Shown in pieces: positions 8,780 through 16,375 of a stretch of 64,000 bases of DNA (its first letter is position 1; every line of letters starts with the position of its first letter). The translations under genes were made by a program, and so were the position numbers. Source of the DNA: Saccharothrix sp. ALI-22-I (GTDB lineage Bacteria; Actinomycetota; Actinomycetes; Mycobacteriales; Pseudonocardiaceae); assembly GCF_001984175.1 (NCBI RefSeq), contig NZ_MTQP01000039.1, forward strand, positions 27,889-91,888, read 5' to 3'. The notes beneath the pieces are model-generated. The model was given only the letters and a program-made list of their open reading frames with translations. It was not told the origin of the DNA and ran no database searches.

Positions 8780-8783
8780 CACC

Positions 8784-9908
8784 GTGCACGACGTGAGGGC
8801 TGCCCTGCTCGCCGGAGGGCTCGGCGAGCGGATGGGCAGGTTGACCGACGACACCTGCAAACCGCTGGTGCCCTACGCGGCTTCGTGCCGCCTGATCGAC
8901 TTCAGCGTCGACAACGCGGCGCGCTCGGGCATCGACGAGGTGGTGCTGATGTCCCTGCACCGCGAACGCGACCTCATCGACCACATGGTGCGGCACTGGG
9001 ATGGTTCCGGCATCAAAGTCCACTTCGGACCGCACGACGAGCTGGTCCGTTCAGGCGCGACCGGACGACTGCCCGAGCGACCGCCCGAACGCGGAACCGC
9101 GGACGCGCTCCTCGCCAACGCCGAGTACGTGTTCGCCCCCGGAGCTCGCGACGTCCTGGTGCAGCACGCCGATCACGTCTACTCCTTCGACTACGGGCCG
9201 ATGGTCGCCGCGCACCGGCGCAGTGGCGCGGACGCCACGATCGGCGTGCAGCGCATCGAGCGCCGTTATGTGCGGTTGTTCGGCATGGTGGAGGTCGATG
9301 ACGACCTGGTGGTGCGCCGGTTGGTGGAGAAGCCCTCCGAGCCGACATCGGACCTGGTGTTCACCGCGTTCTGCTTGTTCCGCGCCGACGTGCTGCGCCA
9401 CGTGCTGGACGAGCTGGCCGCGTTGGGCGAGGACGGCTGGCAGCACGACATCAGCCGTGACGTGCTGCCGGCGATGATCGCCTCCGGGCGGCGCGTGCTG
9501 GCCCACCCGATCAGCGGCTACTGGGCCGACATCGGCACCGTGGAGCGCTACCACGCCGAGCACCTGAAGCTGTTGGGTCGGCCGCACCCGCTGCCGCCGC
9601 ACGCGCTGCCCACGACACTGGCGGGCCTCACACCGCGCTACGACCCGGAGCTCGACAGCCTGCTGCCGGGCGAACCGCCGCGCGGCGCGGACGTCCGGTC
9701 CAGCGTGCTGTTCCCCGGCGCGGTCGTGGAGCCGGGCGCCGTGGTGCACCGGTCGGTGGTGCTGCCGGGCGCGGTGGTGGGCACGGGTGTAGTGGCCCTG
9801 GAGACGGTGGTGGGAGCGGGGGAGCACCTGACCGGCTCCCGCACGGGTTTGACTGAACTGGCGCCGGTGCGGCGGCGCAGGCCCAGACGGCCGACGCAGC
9901 CTACGTGA
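8784..9908 (+). CDS. GlgC-like nucleotidyltransferase (ValB-type cyclitol-1-phosphate activation)
   Basis: 374 residues. N-terminal nucleotidyltransferase domain with LLAGGLGERMGRLTDDTCKP (8-27), the pyrophosphorylase signature with its sugar-phosphate lysine, then a C-terminal hexapeptide/left-handed beta-helix stretch (FPGAVVEPGAVV..., about 315-345). Close to ADP-glucose pyrophosphorylases. In validamycin synthesis ValB makes GDP-valienol for the pseudoglycosyltransferase, and that is the expected role here. The GTG start lies 13 bases after GGGAGG. The last ~20 codons (RRRRPRRPTQPT) read out of frame through the beginning of a broken glycosidase, so the natural C-terminus was probably replaced at a DNA junction around 9850. 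Confidence 0.85.
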   Translation: MHDVRAALLAGGLGERMGRLTDDTCKPLVPYAASCRLIDFSVDNAARSGIDEVVLMSLHRERDLIDHMVRHWDGSGIKVHFGPHDELVRSGATGRLPERPPERGTADALLANAEYVFAPGARDVLVQHADHVYSFDYGPMVAAHRRSGADATIGVQRIERRYVRLFGMVEVDDDLVVRRLVEKPSEPTSDLVFTAFCLFRADVLRHVLDELAALGEDGWQHDISRDVLPAMIASGRRVLAHPISGYWADIGTVERYHAEHLKLLGRPHPLPPHALPTTLAGLTPRYDPELDSLLPGEPPRGADVRSSVLFPGAVVEPGAVVHRSVVLPGAVVGTGVVALETVVGAGEHLTGSRTGLTELAPVRRRRPRRPTQPT

Positions 9909-11186
9909 TGGGGTACTTCAAGGAATCGCTGAACGGTTCGGGCGGCGTCAACGCCGTCCACCTCGCCGTCAGCAACGACGGTCTGGAGTGGACCCCGCTC
10001 AACGACAACAACGCCATCCTCACCCCCGACCGCAGGCACCAAGGGCATCCGCGACCCGTTCATCACCCGGCTCAACAACGGCACGTGGGTCGTGCTGGCG
10101 ACCGACATCCCGGTGGGCGGCTCGTTCACCAAGCCCAACCAGAACATCCACGTCTGGACCTCGCCCGATCTGGTGAACTGGTCGGCCGACCGGCTGCTCA
10201 ACGTCAACAGCACCAACACGACGTCGTTCAGCTGGGCGCCCGCGGTGCACTGGGACCCGTCGCGCAACGCCTACGGCGTCACGTTCTCGACCATCCCCCC
10301 GGGCGGCTCGCACGCGGTGATCTCGGTGTCCTACACCACCGATTTCGTCACCGCGACCGCGCCGGTCGTGTTCTTCGACCCCGGGTCGGCCGTCATCGAC
10401 TCCCACGTGATCACAGGCGTGAACGGGCTGAACTACCTGTACTACCGCAACGACGCGACCACCGGGATCCTCGGGGCGCGGTCGACGTCACTGCAGCCGG
10501 GCAGCTTCACCCGCTACAGCGGCGCGATCGGTGACAACCGGTGCACCGAGGCGCCGACGCTGGTCAAGTCGCTGACCGCGAACAAGTGGTGGCTGTGGGC
10601 CGACACCTACTGCCCCAACGCGAAGTTCGACCTGTGGGAGGGCGACCTCGCCGCGCCGACGTGGACCAAGGTCGGCCGGCAGTCCTACACCGCGCCGCTG
10701 AACGGCAAGCACAACACCGTCCACCCGATCACCGCCGCCGACCGCGACCGCCTGCTCGCCCGCTACGGCGGCACGAGCTGGAACCGGGTCAAGTCGCTCA
10801 ACTTCCCGGGCCACTACGTCCGGCACGCGAGCTCGATCGGCCGCATCGACGAGCAGCCGTTCGAGCCGCACCAGGACTCGCAGTGGCGGCTGCGGGCCGG
10901 CCTGTCCGACCCGAACGCCGTGTCGTTCGAGTCGGTCAACAGGCCCGGCTACTTCCTGCGGCACCAGGGCTTCGAGGTCAAGCTCATGCAGAACGACGGC
11001 ACGTCGACCTTCGCCGCCGACGCCACGTTCACCCGGGTCGCCGGTCTCGCGGATTCCTCCTGGTCGTCGTTCCGCTCGGTCAACTACCCGACCCGCTACC
11101 TGCGGCACTCGGCCTTCGTGCTGCGCATCGACGAGATCACGAGCGCGACCGGCCGCGCCGACGCGACCTTCCGCGTCGTCTACTGA
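9857..11186 (+). pseudogene. GH43-like glycosidase with AbfB (CBM42) domain, truncated and frameshifted
   Basis: The frame starting AQTADAAYVMGYFKES matches the first mature residues of secreted GH43-type arabinosidases/xylosidases, but the signal peptide is missing; an in-frame TGA lies at 9854-9856. A frame change occurs at the five-C run 10023-10027: deleting one C restores TPTAGTKGIRDPFI. The second part continues intact (IRDPFITRLNNGTW, SWAPAVHWDPSRN, YYRNDATTGILGARS) into an AbfB arabinose-binding domain (about 10785-11183, repeats of SxNxPxxYxRH). It would have cut arabinoxylan side chains outside the cell. The frameshift could be a sequencing error; the missing 5' end is not. Confidence 0.7.
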
Positions 11187-11203
11187 CCCCTGGGGACAGG
11201 CAG

Positions 11204-11845
11204 ATGTTCCGCTCACCACGAGCGCCGCGTTGGCGCCGCCGCCGTCCGGCGGCGGCGCTGATGGGGTCCGTGCTCGCGCTCGGCCTCGTCGCGGCCGGCG
11301 TCACCACCACGATCTCCCAGGCGCAGTCCTCCGGTCCTGCGGTGTTGGACAAGGCCGCGATCCTGAGCGCCAACGGGCTCGACGAGCCGGAGTGATACAC
11401 GAACAACATCCCGTTCGTGGACACGCCGGACGACACGATCGACCGCGTCTACTACTACCGGTGGAGCACGTACAAGCGCGCGCTGCGCTACACCGTGCCC
11501 GGAACCGGGTACATCTCCACCGAGTACGACAACCCGGTCTGGTACTCGGGCGGCAACACCGCCGGCAGCAACGAGGCGCACTCGGCGCTGGTGGACGCGG
11601 CGGGCTACCACATCCAGGACGGGCGCTGGCTGCGCAACCGGGACTTCGCGGGCGACTACCTGGACTTCTGGCTGCGCGGTGGCGGAAACTTCTCCGCGCG
11701 CAACTTCAGCGAGTGGATCGCGAGCGCCGCCTACCAGCGGTGCCTGGTCACCGGTGACGACACGCAGCTCAAGGTGTACCTGCCGCAGTTCATCGCGCTG
11801 TACAAGAAGTGGGACTCGAACTTCACCAACGACACATCGGTGGGC
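11204..11845 (+). pseudogene. Secreted glycosidase, N-terminal half, with internal stop (MGH1-like type)
   Basis: ATG 11204 opens an export signal (RRRRP then a hydrophobic run ending about ISQAQS). The frame then meets TGA at 11393-11395, where related proteins have Trp (EWYTNNIPF), a one-base TGG to TGA change. The same frame continues for ~150 codons (RVYYYRWSTYKRALRYT, NPVWYSGGNTAGSNEAH, LRNRDFAGDYLDFWLRGGG). This resembles the N-terminal half of secreted actinobacterial mannosylglycerate-hydrolase-like glycosidases with discoidin/ricin domains. Homology stops about 11840, where another gene's remains begin in a new frame. Family call from memory, moderate. Confidence 0.6.
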
Positions 11846-12827
11846 TGTCGGAGCCGTGGCTCGGTGATGCGATCTTCTTCGAGGAGCCGCTGGGCGTGTC
11901 GGCCCCGGCGGGCAACACGTATGCGGGGATGCAGGGGCAGACGATCAGCAAGGGCTGGTTCTGGCACCCTTCAACGCCGACCGAGGGGTTGATGAGCAGG
12001 GCGGACATCCTGAACCACCTCGCCGACCTGGAACCGAAGTACACCTCGTTCATCCTCAACTGCCCGCCCAACCGCAACGGTCGCCTGGACACCAACATCG
12101 TCAACCGCCTGGCCGAGGTCGGCGCGGCCTGGAACCCGAACACCTCGCGCCCGCCGCTGCCCGTGCAACAGGCGCGTTGCGAGTTCCCGATCACCCCGGT
12201 CAACGCCTACGCCACGGGCGCGCGCACGGGCGAGGGGCCGCTCAACGCGATCGACGGGCTCAGCGACGTCCGGTTCGAGACGTGCTGGTCGACGTGGGGC
12301 CTGCCGTCGCCGTTGCCCCAGACGATCACGGTCGACCTGGGGGCGGTGTGGAGCAACGTCTCCACCCTCGAATACCTGCCCAAGCAGTGGAACCGTTCCA
12401 ACTCCACCGACGGCGACATCACCTCGGCGACCATCTCCACCAGCACCGACGGCGTCACGTTCAGCACCGTGGCCACCGCGAACTGGGCCGGCGACCGCAA
12501 GACGAAGATCGTCGAGTGGCCGGGTCGCGACGTCCGCCTCGTCCGGGTCCTGGTCACCGCGGCGACCGGTGGCTACGCGAACATCAGCGGCCTGGCCGTC
12601 CCTCCGTGGTGTCGCGGTTCCCCGCCGAGAACACCGTGTACCGCCTGCAGGCGCGGCACAGCGGGAAGGTCGTCGACGTGTACCAGGCCCGCACCGCGAA
12701 CGGGACGGACGTCCTGCAGTGGCCGTGGCTGGGCAACGCCAACCAGAAGTGGACTTTCATCCCGACCGGGACAGCGGTGAACGGGATCCCGTCTTGCGTC
12801 GGGGACGACGACATGCGGAACGGCTAG
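11846..12827 (+). pseudogene. Alpha-L-fucosidase (GH29) C-terminal part with discoidin and one ricin repeat
   Basis: Begins without a start codon, in a different frame from the preceding fragment: GWFWHPSTPTEGL, then YTSFILNCPPNRNGRLDTN and VNRLAEVGAAW are characteristic of the end of a bacterial GH29 catalytic domain. An F5/8-type (discoidin) module follows (about 12180-12600; TITVDLGAVWSNVSTLEYLP). A further frame change at about 12600 leads into a single ricin-B-like repeat (YRLQARHSGKVVDVYQA...NQKWTF) that ends at TAG, overlapping the terC stop region. The catalytic N-terminus is gone, so no fucosidase activity is expected. Confidence 0.65.
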
Positions 12828-13822
12828 CTCTGGTCGGTGGGGTGGTGTGCGCGTAGCGAGCCGGCGTGGGCTTTCGCCGACGGGTCGTGCTTGGTCTTGA
12901 TCAGGCTGGCGACGGTCACGATCACCAGCACGACGAGGATCACGCCCAGGCTGACCGGGGTGGGGATCTCCGGCACGCTCTGGTCGATGTCCACGTGCGC
13001 CCAGTGCAGGATCAGCTTGACGCCGATGAACGCCAGGATGATCGCCAGGCCGGCGGAGAGGTAGACCAGCCGGTCGAGCAGGCCTTTCACCAGGAAGAAC
13101 AACGCGCGCAGGCCGAGCAGGGCGAACGCGTTGGCCACGAAGACGATGTAGGGCTCCTCGGTGACGCCGAACACCGCCGGGATGGAGTCCAGGGCGAACA
13201 GCAGGTCGATGCCGCCGATCGCGATCAGCACCACGAACAGCGGTGTGAACACCCGTCGGCCGTCGATCCGTGTGACCAGCTTGCCGCCGACGTACTCGTC
13301 GGTGATCGGCAGGACCCGGCGGACGGACTTGACCAGGAAGTTGTTCTCGACGTCGGGGTCCTCGTCACGGTGCCGGAACAGTTGCACGGCGGTGAATATC
13401 AGCAGGAGCCCGAACAGCAGGAACATGAACGAGAACAGCGCCAGCAGCGTGGCGCCGAGCGCGATGAAGACCGCCCGCATGACCAGTGCCAGCACGATGC
13501 CGAAGGTGAGCACCTTGTGCTGGTGCTCGGCCGGCACCGCGAACGTGGTCATGATGATCACGAACACGAACAGGTTGTCGACCGAGAGGCTCTTCTCGAC
13601 GATGTAGCCGGCGAAGTACTCGGTTCCGTACTGCCCACCGTGCTCGGCCGCGAACCACACCCCGAAGCCGATCGCGACCAGCACGTAGAACACCGACCAG
13701 GCGGTCGCCTCGGGGAACCCGACCTGGTGCGGCCGGAGCCAGCCCAGCGCCAAGTCCACGGCGAGCAGCACGAGAACGAGGCCGATGGTGATCGCCCACG
13801 TCCAGAAACCGATATCCAGCAC
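12824..13822 (-). CDS. TerC family integral membrane protein
   Basis: 332 residues, seven to nine membrane segments, with the TerC/Alx signatures VEKSLSVDNLFVF near the N-terminus and a second acidic helix FALDSIPAVFGVT, both contributing metal-coordinating aspartates in this family. TerC/Alx proteins are linked to tellurite resistance and manganese or calcium efflux, including metalation of exported enzymes. GTG start with GGGAG five bases ahead. Single gene, convergent with and touching the glycosidase remnants. The ~300-base leader is long enough for RNA-level control. Confidence 0.9.
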   Translation of the reverse strand: MLDIGFWTWAITIGLVLVLLAVDLALGWLRPHQVGFPEATAWSVFYVLVAIGFGVWFAAEHGGQYGTEYFAGYIVEKSLSVDNLFVFVIIMTTFAVPAEHQHKVLTFGIVLALVMRAVFIALGATLLALFSFMFLLFGLLLIFTAVQLFRHRDEDPDVENNFLVKSVRRVLPITDEYVGGKLVTRIDGRRVFTPLFVVLIAIGGIDLLFALDSIPAVFGVTEEPYIVFVANAFALLGLRALFFLVKGLLDRLVYLSAGLAIILAFIGVKLILHWAHVDIDQSVPEIPTPVSLGVILVVLVIVTVASLIKTKHDPSAKAHAGSLRAHHPTDQS

Positions 13823-14119
13823 GGCAACTCCCGAGTTCCTCGTCCGTCTACAGTGGACGTACTGTACCGGTCCTGGACAAGCCTGTCACCGTTCGGAGGC
13901 TCACCTTTACCGGGTCAGGCCTTACACGCTTTCGGTGCTGGTGAGCACCCGCTTCGGCCCGTACCACACGGTTTCCGACCTCGCTGGAGGGTCACGTGAA
14001 GGCGTGGACTCATCAGCACGCCGACGAAACGAGACGGAAAGGTCTCATGTGGATGGTTGCCGGAGCGGCATTCGCTGCCCCACTGACGTGCGGGTCAAAG
14101 ATCTAGTGGTGCACCGTCG
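13823..14119 (-). promoter_or_regulatory. Leader/promoter region of terC
   Basis: No gene is supported here. The region carries TACAGT (13849-13854) facing ACTGTA (13861-13866), a perfect six-base inverted repeat 27 bases ahead of the terC start, and a small hairpin GAGAC/GTCTC (14031-14046). TerC-family genes are often preceded by metal-sensing or otherwise structured leader RNAs, and an actinobacterial terC RNA motif has been described. I could not match this leader to any consensus by eye. Confidence 0.35.
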
Positions 14120-14476
14120 TTACGGCACGTTGACCCACCGGTTGGTCCAGTTCCCGGTCAGTTCCCGCGTGGCGTTGGTCCTGTGCGAACTACACGTTGA
14201 ACCGCTGTGCGACGCCACGATGACGTAGCCGCCAGTCACGTACTTCCCAGTGGATGTGTCCCGCCCGGATTGCGCCCCGAAGCAGCCGAGACGTTCACCG
14301 GTCCAGCTGTCCTTCCAAGAGATAGACGCTGCCGATTCCGGCAGGCACGCTCGTCAGCAGGATGTTCTTGGAGACAGCTGCTTGTGCGGGGCGGCGGCGA
14401 AGACCAGGCTGCCCACGGCGCAGGCGGCAACGGCAGTCGCAGCGATGCGACCTCGCCTGAATGTTCCTGTACTCAT
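14120..14476 (-). pseudogene. Small secreted Cys-containing protein with interrupted frame
   Basis: ATG 14476 (AGGTAGGA just ahead) opens a clear export signal: basic FRRGRIAAT, then a hydrophobic VAACAVGSLVFAAAP. The frame meets TGA at 14354-14356, then continues open for 77 codons to TAA at 14120: WKDSWTGERLGCFGAQSGRD ... SGSTCSSHRTNATRE ... NWTNRWVNVP. Between them, the neighbouring frame reads PAQAAVSKNILLTSVPAGIG, a natural signal-peptidase end. Two compensating indels (about 14388 and 14333) would therefore rebuild one ~118-residue secreted protein. The segment is AT-richer than its surroundings. No family recognised. Confidence 0.45.
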
Positions 14477-14997
14477 TGTTCCTACCTTGATTCTTGATTG
14501 CCGTACGGAGGGCAATGCGAGTCAGGTCTTGGTGCTTGCCCCTCCACTGGAGGGGGGTAAGCACACTCTCGCCGGGAGCCGGTAAGCGCCCGTACAGCAG
14601 ACGTACAAGGCAGAGCCAACACTGGGACAAAATGTGGTTGGAGTCGCACTGGGTGCACGGGCGTGCGGGTTATCGGTGCTCAGGGAGATGGTGTTGCTGG
14701 CCGGGCGTCATGGGCTTCGGGTGTGGATGCCCGAGGCGGGTGGTCTCGTCCCGGTGGACGGTCCGGGGTTTCCGGCGTTGTTGACCGTGTTGCAGTCGGT
14801 TGTCCACTCGCCCGCCGTGCGGGGAGCCGGGGCGGGGCGGCGTCGATCGGGTGGACGAGGTGGCGTCCGAGTTCGGCCTTGGGCGCTGGTCGAGGATGCC
14901 CATCACCGACGTCCAGTTGTCGGAGATGTCGCCGGTGGTCCGCCACAGGGGTTGCCCGCAGCCCTGCGGCGGCGGGCAACCTCGTGTGGGGCGTGGG
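14477..14997. other. Gene-free stretch between small secreted protein and LPMO gene
   Basis: About 520 bases. Open frames exist on both strands, but none has a ribosome site together with recognisable protein sequence. I see no repeat or RNA gene in it. Confidence 0.4.
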
Positions 14998-16125
14998 TCA
15001 GGATGTGGTGCAGGTGAGGGTGGGTGTGCCGGCGGTTCCGGAGGCGACGAACCCAAAGCTCGTGCTCGTGCCCGCGCCCAGTGAGCCGTTGTAGGCGACG
15101 TTGCGTGCGCTGATCGTGGATCCGCTGGTGGTCACGGCCGCGCTCCACGAGGAGTCGATCCGTTCGCCGTTGCCGAAGGTCCAGTTCACCGCCCAGCCGG
15201 TGATCGCCGTGGTGCCGGCGGTGACGCGTACTTCGGCCTGGAAGCCGCCGGACCACTGGGACGCGATCCGCAGCGTGGCGGAGCAACCCGCCGAGGGATT
15301 GCCGGTCGTGGTGGTCGTCGTGGTGGTGGTCGTGGTGGTGGTAGTTGGCGTGGTCGTGGTCGTGGTCGGGCCGGTGCCGCCGTCGGTGAAGTTCACGTCG
15401 CTACAGGCGTAGTAGCTCTGGTCGGCGTGACTGGCCTTCCACACCGTGAAGAGGACGTGGTGGCCGGTGCGGCCGGGTGCGTTCACCTCGACCGGTGTCC
15501 TGGTGCCGGTGGGGATCCTGCCGGTCTGGCCGACCAGGTCCAGGTCGCTCCACCGCAGTGCCCGGGTCTTGGGGTCGAAGCCCTGTTTGGTGGAGTAGAC
15601 GCGGATGTAGTCGGCGCCGTGCGAGGAGGTGTCGTTGAGGTTGAGGGTGAACCGGCTGGGGCGGTTCGGGGCGATCCAGGCACCGGGCTTGTCCATGGCG
15701 GCGTAGCGACCGTTGAAGGTCAGGCCGCCGCTGCACAGCGTCCCGTCGGGGACGGCGGCCTGGTGGTCGCTGCCACCGCCGTCGCGCAGCAGGCCGTTCC
15801 AGTTGTACATGGCGGAGGGATCGGCCTGCCACGCCTGGTAGCACATGGGGTCTTCGGTGGCCATCTGCTGCGAGGGGCCGTTGGGCCAGCGGTGGTAGCA
15901 GCCGTAGTGGCGTGACGGCGGGTCGCTCACCGCGCCGTGGGCCGAGGCGCTGCCTGCGCCGAGGACCACCAACAGGGTCGTCAGCAGCGTCAGACAGGCA
16001 CCGAGGACCGCTGCCGCTCGCCAGACCGTGGTGTTGGCCGGGCGTGAGGCGTCGGTCTTCAAGGTGTCCGGCGGCTGGTGACGTTTGTTGGGGGTGTTGT
16101 CCGAGAAGCGATGCATGGGTTTCAC
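14998..16125 (-). CDS. Lytic polysaccharide monooxygenase (AA10) with C-terminal CBM2
   Basis: 375-residue secreted copper enzyme that oxidatively cleaves crystalline cellulose or chitin. The signal peptide ends ...GSASA, leaving His63 as the mature N-terminus (HGAVSDPPSRHYGCY); His169 in SSHGADYIRVY completes the histidine brace and Phe246 (CSDVNF) is the axial residue. A Thr-rich linker (about 252-275, nearly pure Thr) joins a CBM2 cellulose-binding module (about 278-375; SQWSGGFQAEV, WTFGNG). GTG 16125 is preferred (GGAG five bases ahead); ATG 16116 is the alternative. It lies downstream of the GH5 endoglucanase gene in the same direction. CBM2 and the neighbour suggest cellulose as substrate. 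Confidence 0.92.
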   Translation of the reverse strand: MKPMHRFSDNTPNKRHQPPDTLKTDASRPANTTVWRAAAVLGACLTLLTTLLVVLGAGSASAHGAVSDPPSRHYGCYHRWPNGPSQQMATEDPMCYQAWQADPSAMYNWNGLLRDGGGSDHQAAVPDGTLCSGGLTFNGRYAAMDKPGAWIAPNRPSRFTLNLNDTSSHGADYIRVYSTKQGFDPKTRALRWSDLDLVGQTGRIPTGTRTPVEVNAPGRTGHHVLFTVWKASHADQSYYACSDVNFTDGGTGPTTTTTTPTTTTTTTTTTTTTTGNPSAGCSATLRIASQWSGGFQAEVRVTAGTTAITGWAVNWTFGNGERIDSSWSAAVTTSGSTISARNVAYNGSLGAGTSTSFGFVASGTAGTPTLTCTTS

Positions 16126-16353
16126 CAAATCTCCATTGATCGATGACGTGGGCTTCGCGGTCACGCCGGTAACCCGACGTCCACGGCCAGATCTGGTCCC
16201 GCCGCCGCTACCGCCACACCTGCGGCGACGACGGCCGACGCGACGATCACCGGCACCGGGACGGCACCCAAGGGCGCTTCGCATGCACTGCGCTGGGCAT
16301 GCCTCGTGCTCCTGTAGATGTGCGGGGACCGCCCAGAGGACGCTGCGACTCTC

Positions 16354-16366
16354 CGGGAGCTCCCAG
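16354..16366. promoter_or_regulatory. CebR-like half sites ahead of the LPMO gene
   Basis: CGGGAGCTCCCAG contains the palindrome GGGAGCTCCC: the two arms of the CebR-type operator TGGGAGCGCTCCCA collapsed by two bases. It lies in the 250-base gap between the GH5 stop and the LPMO start, so it could give the LPMO gene its own cellobiose-responsive control. Binding by a shortened site is uncertain. Confidence 0.4.
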
Positions 16367-16375
16367 AGTGATCGG

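Noticed and set aside
6314..8860. Long reverse open frame of 848 codons
   Set aside because: Antisense to the kinase-TIM fusion, which has clear motifs, ribosome coupling and correct third-position GC.
12866..13999. Forward open frame of 377 codons
   Set aside because: Antisense to terC; rich in Asp/His/Gln as expected from reverse reading of membrane-helix codons.
13823..14100. yybP-ykoY manganese riboswitch before terC
   Set aside because: I could not find its conserved loops in the leader; kept only as an open question.
15305..15368. Short tandem GTGGTC-like repeats, considered as a CRISPR or VNTR
   Set aside because: They encode the Thr linker of the LPMO; no spacers and no cas genes.
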